A stretch of 64,000 nt of DNA from Gammaproteobacteria bacterium (GCA_029253585.1 JAQWZF010000001.1:1-64000), one strand, 5' to 3'. Positions 18,501-27,759 are shown, counted from the stretch's first letter. Notes: generated by a model from the sequence alone, not told the origin. A program made the numbers and translations.

Positions 18501-18975
18501 GATAACCGGCATCCACGAGTTGTGAGCGCATCTTTTGAATGGAGAGCGCCTGGCCTACGGCTAAATCCAGGCTATTGCCACGTATGTATTTCTTGGGCGG
18601 CAGTTTGTGCATCAAGCTGCCGATCGAGGTGACCAGAATTCCCTGCTGCAGTTCGGGCAGGTGAAATAGGGCGTCCAGGCGATCAGAAACAATATCCTGG
18701 TGCGGGGAAAAATTATCGTAGGGCAGGGTCTCCCAATCCGGAAGGCTAAATACTTCCAGCGATTCGGCTTTGTTTGGCAATTTTGCACAGAAATAGCGCA
18801 GCTCGCGTTTGAACTGTTCTGCCGACTCGGTGTCCTGGCAGACCAGGAGCATTGGCCCGCTGCTGTTTGCTGCGGCATTGGCCAGCGCGAGGCTAGTAGC
18901 GGAGCCAAAAGTTGTCTGCCAGTGGCTAGCCAGTTGCGGGTCTTGGGGCAGAGGAGGATTAAAAATAGTTGCCAT
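15508..18975 (-). CDS. mfd: Transcription-repair coupling factor
   Basis: ATP-dependent translocase that removes stalled RNA polymerase from DNA lesions and recruits UvrA. The 1155-residue protein (family about 1150) has the UvrB-like N-terminal region, the RNA-polymerase-interacting domain (LRIGDAVVHLDHGVGRYRGL), and the RecG-like helicase motifs: LVCGDVGFGKTEVAMRAAF (Walker A), LIIDEEHRFGVRQKEKLK (DEEH), LTATPIPRTLNMALSG, and QLRGRVGRSHHQAYAY. I place the start at the ATG at 18975 (MATIFNPPLP), since the track's extra 32 residues are not conserved. The csiV-like gene follows closely and is likely co-transcribed. Confidence 0.97.
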   Translation of the reverse strand: MATIFNPPLPQDPQLASHWQTTFGSATSLALANAAANSSGPMLLVCQDTESAEQFKRELRYFCAKLPNKAESLEVFSLPDWETLPYDNFSPHQDIVSDRLDALFHLPELQQGILVTSIGSLMHKLPPKKYIRGNSLDLAVGQALSIQKMRSQLVDAGYQSVDSVFEHGEFAVRGSILDIFPMGSRFPYRIDLLDEEIETLRIFNPETQRSDQRIEQIKLLPGREYPLDAKGITAFRSNFRERFDIDLRQCPIYQDVSDGISSPGLEYYLALFYERLDSLFDFMPANTTYCKIGDLATAGLTFWQDVQRRYEDRQIDHFRPILPPDEIFLTIDTVLSKLKQFRQISFKSSSSATSLRSLALPQLSSDAKLKRPFLAVEQFIENNPDHRIVFCAESAGRRETLLEVLKQIAIKPQQFDHLQDFVDSSSVFGIIVAPLDQGLWLQDDKLFLITEAQLFGNRIAQRRRRNKNQSNTDFIVKSLTELRIGDAVVHLDHGVGRYRGLQTINTDGQDTEFLTLEYANAAKLYVPVAALHLVSRYGGSEQDSAPLNSLGTDQWQKTKRKAAEKIRDVAAELLDIYAQREAKKGYKYKFSGDDYDKFAASFPFEETADQENTIEAVLDDMKNGRSMDRLVCGDVGFGKTEVAMRAAFVAVQNDKQVTLLVPTTLLAQQHFESFKDRFADWPIVVDVISRFKSTSEQNETLKKVEAGKVDVLIGTHKLLHGDIDYSNLGMLIIDEEHRFGVRQKEKLKALRANVDILTLTATPIPRTLNMALSGIRDLSLIVTPPARRLSVKTFVRQEQDSLIIEAVSRELQRGGQVFYLHNEVKSIENTAEHLRTIIPQARICVAHGQMAESDLEKVMADFYHKRYNILVCTTIIETGIDIPSANTIIIHRADKFGLAQLHQLRGRVGRSHHQAYAYMLLPNDGKLSADANKRIEAIQSATTLGAGFTLASHDLEIRGAGELLGDEQSGHMQKIGFSLYTEMLEQAVAAIKSGRRPDLDMDLDKSIDVNLRIPALIPENYLPDVHVRLIMYKRISASIDDSDLQELQVEMIDRFGLLPKPLKLLFRLTQLKLKAERYGIKKIDANVKSGRIEFLAQTAIDPISLVQMIQNDSQIYKLGGANTLQFTHNCEEADDKLDFISELLDNFKLVEQKAA

Positions 18976-19134
18976 GGATAGATGCTGGTATTTGCGTGTC
19001 GCAGAATCGGAAATTTGGGAATTCGGCAGTCGCTGGGGCGATCTGGGAAACACCCGGCAATTGTATAGCAATTCATCTGACTAATCAGGCATGAATATAT
19101 TCTTCAATCTATCGCTCAGATAGTGTCGCTTCGG

Positions 19135-19163
19135 TTGCACTGGCTATGCTTTAACAAGATAAT
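19135..19163 (+). promoter_or_regulatory. Promoter candidate for the GAPDH-like gene
   Basis: TTGCAC and GATAAT are 17 bp apart, about 50 bp before the GTG start. The -35 is weak and the -10 good. Confidence 0.4.
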
Positions 19164-19213
19164 AGTCGCGTTTTTAACGCTAGCAATTTAATCGGCAAGA
19201 AAAGGGAGTTTTT

Positions 19214-20680
19214 GTGGTCCGTCCAAGCGTAGATGATTACTTCGGTGACTGGAAACAACGCGAAGCATTAGTGCAGGAAATGATACCTGTTATCGGTCGA
19301 CTTTTCAGTCAGCGAAACGTCGGAATGTTTATCTATGGCAGACCGCTGCATAACAGGTCTGTGACTTTTATTATGAAGGCGCATCGCTTCGTTCGTCAGA
19401 TAGAGCGCAACGAGATGTCGGAATTCGAATCTCATCCGGTATTGATGGCCCTGGCCAAGTTAGACTTGTGGCATGTTCAGATTGATCTGGGCAAGCTGAC
19501 CGTGCGTTTCATGGAGCATCTTCAAGAGAAGGGTGATGCAGCCCTTGGAGTGGATGAATTTGTTCAGGGCGAGCTAGCCTATCTGGACGGCGTCAATGAG
19601 AAGCCGATTAAGAAGTGTCAACACGTCGTCCTATATGGTTTTGGCCGTATCGGCAGACTGATGGCCAGATTGCTGATAGAGCGCACCAGTACCGCTGAGA
19701 TTATGCAACTCAAGGCTATCGTCGTGCGTCCTGGCGACGAAGGCGACTTGCAGAAACGCGCCAGCCTGTTCATGAACGATTCGGTCCATGGTGCCTTTCA
19801 AGGCACATTGCGGGTTGATGAGAATAGCAACAGCCTCATCGCCAACGGCAATGAAATTAAGGTTATCTACGCCAATAGCCCGGAGGAGATCGACTATGGT
19901 CAATATGGCATCGAAGATGCCCTGATCATCGACAACACCGGTATGTGGCGTGATCGTGAGGGTCTGTCTCGGCATCTTAAGTCGAAGGGTGCTGCGAAGG
20001 TGCTGTTAACTGCACCAGGAAAGGGCGATATCAAGAATATCGTGTACGGTATCAACGACGACGAGATCAGCCCGGATGATACGATCATCACGGCTGCCTC
20101 GTGCACCACGAATGCCATTGCGCCAGTGCTGAAGGTGGTCAATGATAAGTTCGGCATCGTAAAAGGACACGTTGAGACGGTTCACGCCTATACCAATGAC
20201 CAGAACCTAATCGACAATTTTCATAAGGGCAGTCGTCGAGGCCGTTCCGCTGCGCTGAATATGGTTCTTACCGAGACCGGTGCCGCCAAGGCAGTAGTCA
20301 AAGCAGTGCCGGAGCTAGAGGGTAAATTAACCGGCAATGCGATCCGCGTGCCGATTCCCAACGTGTCGATGGCCATTATGAATCTGACTCTGGAAAAGGG
20401 GACCACGCGAGACGAACTCAACGAGTTCTTGCGCGATATAGCCCTGCATTCCAAGCTGCAGAATCAAATTAGCTATACAGAGTCACCCGATGCGGTGTCC
20501 AGTGACTTCGTCGGCAGCAGAGAGGCGGGTATCGTGGATAGCAACGCTACCATCGTTAACGACAATCACGTCGTTCTCTATTTGTGGTATGACAACGAAT
20601 TTGGCTATTGCTGCCAAGTAGGAAGAATGGTTTACAAGATGGCGGGTATCATCTATCAGCAATATCATCTCGAGGAATAG
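19214..20680 (+). CDS. Long-form glyceraldehyde-3-phosphate dehydrogenase-like protein
   Basis: A 488-residue GAPDH homologue with about 130 extra N-terminal residues compared with glycolytic GapA. The NAD-binding motif HVVLYGFGRIGRLMARLL starts near residue 137 and the catalytic cysteine lies in TAASCTTNAIAPVLKV, followed by the VHAYTNDQNLIDN segment and the C-terminal WYDNEFGYCCQVGRMVYKM. The N-terminal extension has no recognised domain. Pseudomonas carries a similar long form beside mfd, so the linkage is conserved. The start is GTG with an AAGGGAG ribosome binding site. Whether it works in glycolysis or gluconeogenesis, or uses another substrate, is not visible. Confidence 0.9.
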   Translation: MVRPSVDDYFGDWKQREALVQEMIPVIGRLFSQRNVGMFIYGRPLHNRSVTFIMKAHRFVRQIERNEMSEFESHPVLMALAKLDLWHVQIDLGKLTVRFMEHLQEKGDAALGVDEFVQGELAYLDGVNEKPIKKCQHVVLYGFGRIGRLMARLLIERTSTAEIMQLKAIVVRPGDEGDLQKRASLFMNDSVHGAFQGTLRVDENSNSLIANGNEIKVIYANSPEEIDYGQYGIEDALIIDNTGMWRDREGLSRHLKSKGAAKVLLTAPGKGDIKNIVYGINDDEISPDDTIITAASCTTNAIAPVLKVVNDKFGIVKGHVETVHAYTNDQNLIDNFHKGSRRGRSAALNMVLTETGAAKAVVKAVPELEGKLTGNAIRVPIPNVSMAIMNLTLEKGTTRDELNEFLRDIALHSKLQNQISYTESPDAVSSDFVGSREAGIVDSNATIVNDNHVVLYLWYDNEFGYCCQVGRMVYKMAGIIYQQYHLEE

Positions 20681-20786
20681 CTGTATAAACCTTTTGTCGT
20701 AAGATTTGGCTACTTCAGGCGCTTAGACCTATGATTCGCGCCGCTTGAAACACCGTCAATGAATTCCAACAACACTTAATTTTTCG

Positions 20787-20815
20787 CCGTTGTCATGTTG
20801 CAGTCTTGACAACGG
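20787..20815. repeat. Perfect dyad upstream of apbE
   Basis: CCGTTGTCA and TGACAACGG form 9-bp arms around an 11-base spacer. There is no T-tract after it on either strand, so it is probably not a terminator. A consensus TTGACA (20806-20811) overlaps the right arm, so the dyad could be an operator over an apbE promoter, although no good -10 is visible. Confidence 0.45.
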
Positions 20816-20878
20816 TTGTCGTTTATTCGACGAATTTTCCTAGCAGACTGTTTACTTACCCTTCAAGGGTTATGCCGC

Positions 20879-21931
20879 ATGATTGAATTGCTCAAACGTC
20901 ATAGCTTCTCTGCGACCTTCCTGGTTCTGTTCCTGAGCTTCGTGTTTTTCTTCGGCGGCGATGGCGAAGAAATTCAGCAGTTAAATGGCTTTACCATGGG
21001 CACGAGTTATCAGGTGCAGATTGTAGACATGCCGGATGCTATTAGTGCCGAAGATCTAGCGGCAGATATCTCCGATCTACTGGGTGAATTAGACACGGGG
21101 ATATTCTCAACCTATGCGAGCAACTCCGAGCTATCTCGATTCAACCGGCATGGGGTAAATGTTCCCTTCATAGCCTCATCTCGAATGATTGAAGTCTTAT
21201 TGCTGGCGCAGGAAGTGGCAGCGCTTAGTGGGGGTGCTTTCGACGTGACGGTTGGGCCTCTGGTAAATCTTTGGGGTTTCGGCCCCGATCTCGGGGTATT
21301 CGAGACGGTGCCACGCCAGTCACAGATCGACACGGCATTGAATCGAGTGGGGTTTCAGTATCTGCGCATCAGCCCTTCCTCGCAGGAAATTCGCAAGACC
21401 CGTGATATCTACGTCGACCTCAGTGCTATAGCAAAGGGCTATGCAGTGGATCAGCTTGCCGAGTATTTGGATGGAGTGGGTGTCGATAATTACTTTCTGG
21501 AGATCGGCGGCGAATTAAAGATCAAAGGTTCCAAACCGGGAGCCGATGGTTGGGTGCCGGCCATAGAGACGCCATTAGACGAGGGCTCGCAGGTCTATCA
21601 GATATTCTACAGCCGTGGTGATAATATAGCGGTAGCAGGCTCTGGAGATTACAGGAATTATTTTGAGGAGGATGGTCAACGTTACTCCCATGAGATCGAT
21701 CCACGAAATGGTAGACCTGTCACCCATAGATTAGCGGCCGCCTATGTTATAGATGATTCGGTGGCGCGAGCAGATGCTCTTGCTACAACTTATATGGTGT
21801 TGGGCCCCGAGGCAGCCGCGGCTTTAGCCGAGAGACAGAATCAGGCCGTGTATTTTATCTATAAGAGCGAGAGCGATGGATTCGAAGATTTTATAAGCGA
21901 CGAATTCGAGTACTACCTTGGAAACAATTAG
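20879..21931 (+). CDS. apbE: FAD:protein FMN transferase (ApbE)
   Basis: Attaches FMN from FAD to a Thr/Ser of exported or membrane flavoproteins such as NqrB/NqrC and RnfG/RnfD. The 350-residue product has an N-terminal membrane segment (ATFLVLFLSFVFFF) without a lipobox cysteine, then the ApbE motifs LNGFTMGTSYQVQIV, VGPLVNLWGFGP, DLSAIAKGYAVDQLAEYL, IGGELKIKG, HEIDPRNGRPV and ADALATTYMVLG. I start at the ATG at 20879; the track's TTG at 20816 lies against the upstream dyad. It is followed by nqrM. In Pseudomonas the same gene closes the nqr operon, which is missing here, so its substrate may be the RnfG-like protein at 39567. Confidence 0.92.
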   Translation: MIELLKRHSFSATFLVLFLSFVFFFGGDGEEIQQLNGFTMGTSYQVQIVDMPDAISAEDLAADISDLLGELDTGIFSTYASNSELSRFNRHGVNVPFIASSRMIEVLLLAQEVAALSGGAFDVTVGPLVNLWGFGPDLGVFETVPRQSQIDTALNRVGFQYLRISPSSQEIRKTRDIYVDLSAIAKGYAVDQLAEYLDGVGVDNYFLEIGGELKIKGSKPGADGWVPAIETPLDEGSQVYQIFYSRGDNIAVAGSGDYRNYFEEDGQRYSHEIDPRNGRPVTHRLAAAYVIDDSVARADALATTYMVLGPEAAAALAERQNQAVYFIYKSESDGFEDFISDEFEYYLGNN

Positions 21932-21967
21932 AGAAAAAGAAAGAGAAAGAGGCGCAGAGGAAGAGGG

Positions 21968-22153
21968 ATGCTGAGTTTTATAATCACATTCGTAGTCATC
22001 GCCGTGGTAATTGCCATCATGTCAGTGGGTGTTCTATTTGGTCGCAAGCCTGTGCAGGGTTCCTGCGGCGGCGTCAATAATATAGGCGGAATGAATGAAT
22101 GCAAAATTTGCGGTGGCGAGCCACAGAAATGTGAGCGTAAAGAGGCAGCCTAA
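21968..22153 (+). CDS. nqrM: NqrM, Na+-NQR maturation factor
   Basis: A 61-residue single-span membrane protein (MLSFIITFVVIAVVIAIMSVGV) followed by LFGRKPVQGSCGGVNN and the four-cysteine cluster CGG...C-x2-CGG...C. This matches NqrM (DUF539), which delivers iron for the Cys4 iron centre of Na+-translocating NADH:quinone reductase. A purine-rich stretch of about 35 bp containing GAGGAAGAGGG precedes it. It follows apbE by 36 bp, suggesting one transcript. The nqr genes themselves are not in this window. Confidence 0.9.
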   Translation: MLSFIITFVVIAVVIAIMSVGVLFGRKPVQGSCGGVNNIGGMNECKICGGEPQKCERKEAA

Positions 22154-22207
22154 GATAAAGGCCTGAAAAGTAAACTGGGCAACTAGATAATGGAAAGACT
22201 GAGGCAT

Positions 22208-23593
22208 ATGCAAAAAGAGCATTTTGATATTATCGTTATTGGTAGCGGGCCTGCGGGTGAGGCTGCTGCGATGAATGCGAAGAAAAAGGGTCGCACTGTC
22301 GCCGTTGTCTGTGATTTGGAGTACGTAGGCGGAAGCTGTACCCATCTAGGCACTATCCCTTCAAAGTCGCTACGCCACTCCGTAAAGCAAGTCATGCAGT
22401 TCAATTCCAATCCGATGTTCAGGGACTTGGGTGACGCCAGGAAGTTGAGTTTTCAGCAGGTGTTGAAGCATGCCGAGAGGGTGATCTACGAACAGGTAAG
22501 TATGCGCACTGATTTCTACGATAGAAATCACATCCCAATATTTAAGGGGCGCGCAAGTTTTCTGGATAAGCACACGATTAAGCTCGTTGGGAAACGTAAA
22601 AAGCTGTCGGCAGATTATTTTGTAATCGCTACCGGTTCCAGCCCGTATCATCCACCGGGAGTAGATTTCTCCCATCCCTGTGTTTTCGATAGCGACAGCA
22701 TTCTGGATCTGGATCATTCGCCACGCAAGGTTACTGTTATCGGTGCCGGTGTTATCGGCTGTGAATACGCGTCCATATTTGGCGGCCTGGGTTGTAAAGT
22801 CGAATTGATAAACCCCGCTTCCGGCCTGCTCACCTTCCTCGATACGGAAATAGCCGATGCGCTTAGCTATCACCTGCGCAATCTGGGCGTACGCAGCCGT
22901 CATAATGAAGAATTTGAAAAGATGGAGTACCACGATGATCACATCGTGACTTATCTGCAGTCCGGTAAAAAAATACGTAGTGATATTGTACTTTGGGCGA
23001 ACGGTAGGAGTGGCAATACAACTAACCTCGGGCTTAAACAGATAGGTTTGGAGACGAATACTCGGCAACAAATCTCTGTAGATGATAACTACCGTACATC
23101 TGTCAAGAATGTCTATGCAGCAGGTGATGTGATCGGCTGGCCATCCTTGGCAGGAGCCGCCTATGACCAGGGTAGGGCAGCAAGCAACGCTATCGTGGCG
23201 CCGGATGACTGTTACCACGTTGAACAAGTTGCCACTGGCATCTATACGATTCCAGAGATCAGCACCCTCGGGGCTACTGAGCAAGAATTAACGGAGCAGA
23301 AGATACCTTATGAAGTGGGTAAGGCTTTCTTCAAGAATACAGCGCGAGCCCAGATCACCGGTGAGCAGGTAGGCATGCTGAAACTGATCTTTCATTTCGA
23401 GACTCTAGAGTTATTAGGCATTCACTGTTTCGGAGACCAGGCGTCTGAAATTGTACACATCGGTCAGGCGATCATGCGTCAGCCGCCTCCAGCAAACTCG
23501 ATGAAATACTTCCTAACCACTACATTCAATTACCCGACTATGGCCGAAGCCTATAGAACGGCTGCCCTGGATGGCTTGAATAGAGTTTTCTAG
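22208..23593 (+). CDS. sthA: Soluble pyridine nucleotide transhydrogenase
   Basis: FAD enzyme that transfers hydride between NADPH and NAD+, balancing the two pools. The 461-residue protein has the FAD-binding [21 protein letters not shown], the family's single-cysteine [17 protein letters not shown] in place of the lipoamide dehydrogenase CxxxxC, the NAD(P) motif [40 protein letters not shown], and a C-terminal [22 protein letters not shown] close to E. coli SthA. I start at the ATG at 22208, which has GAGG four bases upstream; the track starts six codons earlier. It belongs to the redox block with apbE, nqrM and nuo. Confidence 0.95.
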   Translation: MQKEHFDIIVIGSGPAGEAAAMNAKKKGRTVAVVCDLEYVGGSCTHLGTIPSKSLRHSVKQVMQFNSNPMFRDLGDARKLSFQQVLKHAERVIYEQVSMRTDFYDRNHIPIFKGRASFLDKHTIKLVGKRKKLSADYFVIATGSSPYHPPGVDFSHPCVFDSDSILDLDHSPRKVTVIGAGVIGCEYASIFGGLGCKVELINPASGLLTFLDTEIADALSYHLRNLGVRSRHNEEFEKMEYHDDHIVTYLQSGKKIRSDIVLWANGRSGNTTNLGLKQIGLETNTRQQISVDDNYRTSVKNVYAAGDVIGWPSLAGAAYDQGRAASNAIVAPDDCYHVEQVATGIYTIPEISTLGATEQELTEQKIPYEVGKAFFKNTARAQITGEQVGMLKLIFHFETLELLGIHCFGDQASEIVHIGQAIMRQPPPANSMKYFLTTTFNYPTMAEAYRTAALDGLNRVF

Positions 23594-23678
23594 TTTTTGC
23601 CATGGCCCATAAACAGGGTTAGTTTGTCGCCTAGAGAATAATAGAAGAGCGGGCTTATACCCGCCCCGGAGAGTGATA

Positions 23679-24148
23679 ATGATACAAACTGCCAGAGACA
23701 TTCTTAAAGAGAAAGGCGGTACATGGTAACTATCAATTCCGATGCGACTATCTATCAGGCGCTAACGCTAATGACCCAGAATAAGGTGGGTTCGATAGTG
23801 CTTTTTGAGGATGAAAAGATAGTGGGTATCTGGACAGAGAGAGGCTAGATGTTCAGGGCGATGGAGGAAGGTCTCAATCCTAAGGTCGCCAGGCTCAAGG
23901 ACAATATGAGCGTCAAAATTATGTCAGCCAATATTGAAGAGCAGGCGTATCAGCTAGCCGATAAGTTTCTAGGTCGGCGTGTGCGCGATCTATTAATAGA
24001 AGAAGGTGGAGAATACATAGGTCTGCTTTCTGTCGGGGATGTGATGAAGGCAAACCTGCAGCAGAAGAATGAAGAGTTTGAACAGCTGAATCAAATGGTC
24101 AGTCTGGAGTACGATGAGAACTGGAAAGAGATTCAATCGGAACGCTAA
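23679..24148 (+). pseudogene. Broken CBS-domain protein
   Basis: Pieces of one two-CBS protein of about 155 residues. MIQTARDILKEKGG (from 23679) is one base out of frame with VTINSDATIYQALTLMTQNKVGSIVLFEDEKIVGIWTERG (from 23723), which ends at an in-frame TAG at 23846. The rest, MFRAMEEGLNPKVARLKDNM to LLSVGDVMKANLQQKNEEF and a LEYDENW ending, continues in the same frame. CBS pairs of this layout bind adenine nucleotides or NAD(H). With a lost base and a nonsense codon, decay is more likely than sequencing error. A GCGGG/CCCGC hairpin (23649-23664) lies just before it. Confidence 0.8.
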
Positions 24149-24748
24149 ATAGCATTGCCTCTCACTCGCATTTTGAATGTGCCCGGCGATTTTCTTGAAA
24201 GCCGCTTCCTGCCTGCTCTGGACAAGATAAAGTACTTGCTATCGAGAGGCGATACGTGTAAATTTCCCACCGTTATTTAGCGTCAGTCCTGTCTCGTAAA
24301 TATTTAAAAATTACTTAGGCAGAAAGCTGTAAAGATTACAGATAATTAGCATAATCGAGCCCCCAAAACGGCCTGACAATAAACTCCATGTTCTAAGTTT
24401 TTAGAACGCCGTCAGCTAGCGGGGCTTCTGAAAGAGTGGTTTGCTCTATGGGTAGTGACATACAGTCCTTGGCGATTCCTGCCGAAGGTCATGGTCTTCA
24501 CAAAGATCATGCAGTGGGGCTGACTTCCCTCAAGATTCCTTGCTTCCGCTCTGAATCCCGATCATATTCTCAATTGCTCTCCTCGATGGACTCGCCTGTG
24601 CGAAAAGGCTTCTTGATGGCTGCGCTATGTATTGATTTTTGTTGTTTAGGCTCAGGAAGAACAGTTATTGCATAGAAGATGTTAATGATTCAGAAATAAT
24701 TGGATTGGTTGCCAGCGAGGGATTAATCCAATTTGAATCCGGTAGACC
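24149..24748. promoter_or_regulatory. Long structured region upstream of nuoA (candidate leader RNA)
   Basis: Six hundred bases without a recognisable gene. A CATAAT -10 candidate at 24350-24355 is followed at once by nested pairings: AGCCCC (24358-24363) with GGGGCT (24421-24426), ACGGC (24368-24372) with GCCGT (24408-24412), and GTTCTAA (24390-24396) with TTAGAAC (24401-24407), the last two stacked without a gap. Further down are a 9-bp hairpin with one G-T pair (24490-24498 with 24503-24511, CACA loop) and a 9-bp perfect stem AATTGGATT/AATCCAATT (24698-24706 with 24725-24733) ending 15 bp before the annotated nuoA start. The 79-codon ORF at 24436 looks spurious. The complex I operon promoter probably lies here. 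Confidence 0.45.
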
Positions 24749-25237
24749 GTGAGCCTCCAGCTTGTCGGGATTTTTGGAGTTAAGTGCTTGGAATTACCTA
24801 ACGAAGTAATCGACGGTTTAAAACCGTTTCTATTTTATTTTGCCCTGGTGCTGGCCGTGGTGGTCATCATGCTGGGGTTATCCTATTTCCTTGGGCAACG
24901 AAAAACGGCCCATCACAAGAATCTGCCTTTCGAATCTGGCATTGTTTCAGTAGGCAGTGCCCAATTTCGTATCTCCGTACATTTTTACCTTCCAGCCATT
25001 CTTTTTATTATCTTCGATCTGGAAGTCGTTTTCCTGTTTGCGTGGGCTGTCTCTCTGAGAGAGGTGGGCTGGCTGGGCTTTATTGAAATCTCTGTCTTCA
25101 TCTTTATCCTAATCGCGGCCCTGTTCTATCTATGGCGCATCGGCGCGCTGGATTGGCGCACACTTACGCAGAGGCGAGAATTGAAAACTCTCTCCGGGCT
25201 TGGTGGAGTGACCAATAAAAAGGAATTCAAATTATGA
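24749..25237 (+). CDS. nuoA: NADH-quinone oxidoreductase subunit A
   Basis: Membrane subunit of complex I near the quinone site. Three transmembrane segments are visible: [45 protein letters not shown] and [26 protein letters not shown]. The conserved loop [23 protein letters not shown] lies between the first two. The track's GTG start (24749) gives 162 residues, longer than usual; a TTG at 24788 has a GGAG nine bases upstream and would give a more typical 149 residues, so the start is uncertain. The stop overlaps the nuoB start by four bases. Confidence 0.94.
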   Translation: MSLQLVGIFGVKCLELPNEVIDGLKPFLFYFALVLAVVVIMLGLSYFLGQRKTAHHKNLPFESGIVSVGSAQFRISVHFYLPAILFIIFDLEVVFLFAWAVSLREVGWLGFIEISVFIFILIAALFYLWRIGALDWRTLTQRRELKTLSGLGGVTNKKEFKL

Positions 25238-25875
25238 GTTGGGAACTGCAAAAAGCAGAAGATGCCGCATCTGGCCAGCCGGGAGGCAGCGCCATGGACG
25301 AGTTTATTCGTCGCAATGTGGTGATGGCTAACCTTGAGGATATGGTGTCGTGGGGCAGAAAGAACTCCATCTGGCCCTTTAACTTTGGCCTTTCCTGCTG
25401 TTACGTGGAAATGGCGACTGCTTTTACCAGCCGACACGATTTGGCCAGATTTGGTGCCGAGGTGATTCGAGGGACTCCAAGACAGGCAGACATGATCGTC
25501 ATCGCAGGTACCGTGTTCCGCAAGATGGCTCCAGTAGTCAAACTGCTCTATGAACAGCTCTTAGAGCCAAAATGGGTTATTTCCATGGGCTCCTGTGCCA
25601 ATTCGGGCGGTATGTACGATATCTACTCAGTTGTTCAGGGTGTAGATAAGTTTCTGCCTGTGGATGTCTATGTTTCCGGTTGTCCTCCGCGCCCAGAGGC
25701 CTTATTGCAGGGGTTAATTCTTCTGCAAGAGTCCATAGGGCGAGAACGGCGTCCGCTGAGTTGGGTGATCAATGATCAGGGTATTATTCAGAAAGAGACG
25801 AACCCTGTGCAGCGCGTAGTGCGCTCCCCCGATCGCATTGCGGCGACCGAATTAAGAACCCCAAATGACGTATAA
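25234..25875 (+). CDS. nuoB: NADH-quinone oxidoreductase subunit B
   Basis: Peripheral-arm subunit that carries cluster N2, the last electron donor to quinone. The 213-residue protein has the tandem cysteines in [15 protein letters not shown], the third in [21 protein letters not shown] and the fourth in [15 protein letters not shown], all ligands of N2. The ATGA overlap with nuoA indicates translational coupling. The N-terminal 30 residues are variable in the family. Confidence 0.97.
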   Translation: MSWELQKAEDAASGQPGGSAMDEFIRRNVVMANLEDMVSWGRKNSIWPFNFGLSCCYVEMATAFTSRHDLARFGAEVIRGTPRQADMIVIAGTVFRKMAPVVKLLYEQLLEPKWVISMGSCANSGGMYDIYSVVQGVDKFLPVDVYVSGCPPRPEALLQGLILLQESIGRERRPLSWVINDQGIIQKETNPVQRVVRSPDRIAATELRTPNDV

Positions 25876-25924
25876 AAACTGATAAATAAAAAATAGATAA
25901 GCTGAATAGCTAAAGTAAAATATT

Positions 25925-27694
25925 GTGACATCAAGCGCAGAAAAAAGTAGCCAGACAGTCCCCGCCTTAGAGCAGATGCGACAGTTGCATGGCGATCTCA
26001 TCAGGTCGGAGCAGGTGACGTGCGACGGCATGCCGACAGTCTGGGTGGACCGGCAAGACATAAAGACTGTGCTGCGAGCGCTACGGGACGAGACTACACC
26101 TCGCTTTGAGATGCTATTCGACGTTACCGCCATCGACGAGCGGCTTAGATGCAACCGGGCAGGGCAGCCGGCAAGCGAATTTACCGTCGTTTATCACCTT
26201 ATGTCCTTCTCCGGGAATTGCGATTTCCGAGTGAAAGTAGCCCTGCAGGACAGCGATCTCACTATTCCAAGTGTCGTGCAGCTGTGGCCCAGCGCTAACT
26301 GGTATGAACGTGAAGTCTGGGACATGTTCGGAATCAAATTCGATGGTCACCCAAACCTTTATCGAATCGTGTTGCCGCCCACCTGGAAGGGGCACGCCCT
26401 GCGTAAGGAGCATCCGGCTCGAGCGACCGAGATGGAGCCATTCTCTCTAAGCGACGAGCAGGAAGACTATGAGCAGGCGGCACTGAAATTTAAGCCGGAA
26501 GAGTGGGGCATGAAGCGAGAGTCGGAGAACTCCGAATTCATGTTTCTCAATCTAGGCCCGAATCACCCCAGTGTGCATGGTGCGTTTCGCATTGCCTTGC
26601 AGCTCGATGGTGAGATTCTCGTGGATGCGGTGCCAGACATTGGGTATCACCATCGTGGCGCCGAAAAGATGGGCGAGCGACAGTCCTGGCACACCTACAT
26701 ACCCTATACCGATCGCATAGACTATCTTGGCGGTGTGATGAACAACCTGCCTTATGTAATGGCAGTCGAGAAGATGGCGGGCATCGAGGTGCCGGAGCGG
26801 GTGAAGGTTATCCGCGTCATGCTCTCTGAGATGTTTCGAATCTGTAGCCATCTCCTGTTCTATGGCACGTTTGCGCAGGACGTAGGGCAGTTGTCACCGA
26901 TCTTCTACATGTTCGTGGAGCGCGAGCGTATATTCAATATCATCGAATCGATCTGTGGCGCCCGTATGCATCCAGGCTGGTTCCGAATCGGTGGTGTCGC
27001 GCAAGACCTGCCAAATGGTTGGGAGAAGCGCATACAGGAATTGTTAGATTTCATGCCGGCACGTCTCGACGAATACGACAGCATGGTGATGAATAACGGA
27101 ATCTTGAAGCGACGCACCCAGGGTGTCGGTGTCTATGATACGAACGAGGCATTTAACTGGGGTGTAACCGGCGCCGGTTTGCGAGCGACGGGCCTGGAGT
27201 GGGATTTTCGCAAGCAGCGTCCCTATAGCGGCTATGAAAACTTCGAGTTCGATGTGCCTATAGCTGTCAATGGCGATTGCTATGACCGCTGCGCGATTCG
27301 AGTAGAGGAGATGCGACAGAGCCTGCGTATCATTAAGCAGTGCATGGACAATATGCCTTCGGGTAACTACAAGTCCGATCACTCGCTGACTACACCGCCG
27401 CGCAAAGAAAACACCATGCAGGATATTGAGACCCTGATTAACCATTTCCTTAGTGTCAGTTGGGGGCCGGTGATTCCAGCGAATGAAGTCACCATGACTA
27501 TCGAGGCTACGAAGGGGCTGAATAGTTACTATCTAATAAGTGATGGCAGCACCACATCTTACAGGACACGTATTCGAACTCCATCGTTTGCTCACCTACA
27601 GATGATTCCCGAGATATCACGAGGGTTTATGGTGTCGGATTTGATCGCGATCATTGCGAGTATCGATTTCGTGATGGCCGATGTGGATAGATAG
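25925..27694 (+). CDS. nuoCD: NADH-quinone oxidoreductase fused subunit C/D
   Basis: A 589-residue fusion of NuoC (about 30-190) and NuoD (about 205-589), the arrangement of gammaproteobacterial complex I. NuoC motif: [31 protein letters not shown]. NuoD motifs: [55 protein letters not shown], and the C-terminal [13 protein letters not shown]. NuoD lines the quinone pocket beside N2. The GTG start at 25925 lies 49 bp after nuoB in a very A-rich spacer. Confidence 0.97.
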   Translation: MTSSAEKSSQTVPALEQMRQLHGDLIRSEQVTCDGMPTVWVDRQDIKTVLRALRDETTPRFEMLFDVTAIDERLRCNRAGQPASEFTVVYHLMSFSGNCDFRVKVALQDSDLTIPSVVQLWPSANWYEREVWDMFGIKFDGHPNLYRIVLPPTWKGHALRKEHPARATEMEPFSLSDEQEDYEQAALKFKPEEWGMKRESENSEFMFLNLGPNHPSVHGAFRIALQLDGEILVDAVPDIGYHHRGAEKMGERQSWHTYIPYTDRIDYLGGVMNNLPYVMAVEKMAGIEVPERVKVIRVMLSEMFRICSHLLFYGTFAQDVGQLSPIFYMFVERERIFNIIESICGARMHPGWFRIGGVAQDLPNGWEKRIQELLDFMPARLDEYDSMVMNNGILKRRTQGVGVYDTNEAFNWGVTGAGLRATGLEWDFRKQRPYSGYENFEFDVPIAVNGDCYDRCAIRVEEMRQSLRIIKQCMDNMPSGNYKSDHSLTTPPRKENTMQDIETLINHFLSVSWGPVIPANEVTMTIEATKGLNSYYLISDGSTTSYRTRIRTPSFAHLQMIPEISRGFMVSDLIAIIASIDFVMADVDR

Positions 27695-27759
27695 TGTGTG
27701 TAAAAGAGTTGCTCAATGAGAGCCGGAAATACAACTAGATTTGTGAATGTGAAAGCAAA

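Noticed and set aside
23649-23664. GCGGG/CCCGC hairpin after sthA as a terminator
   Set aside because: No T-tract follows on either strand.
24436-24675. 79-codon ORF upstream of nuoA
   Set aside because: No recognisable domain or convincing ribosome binding site, and it covers predicted hairpins.
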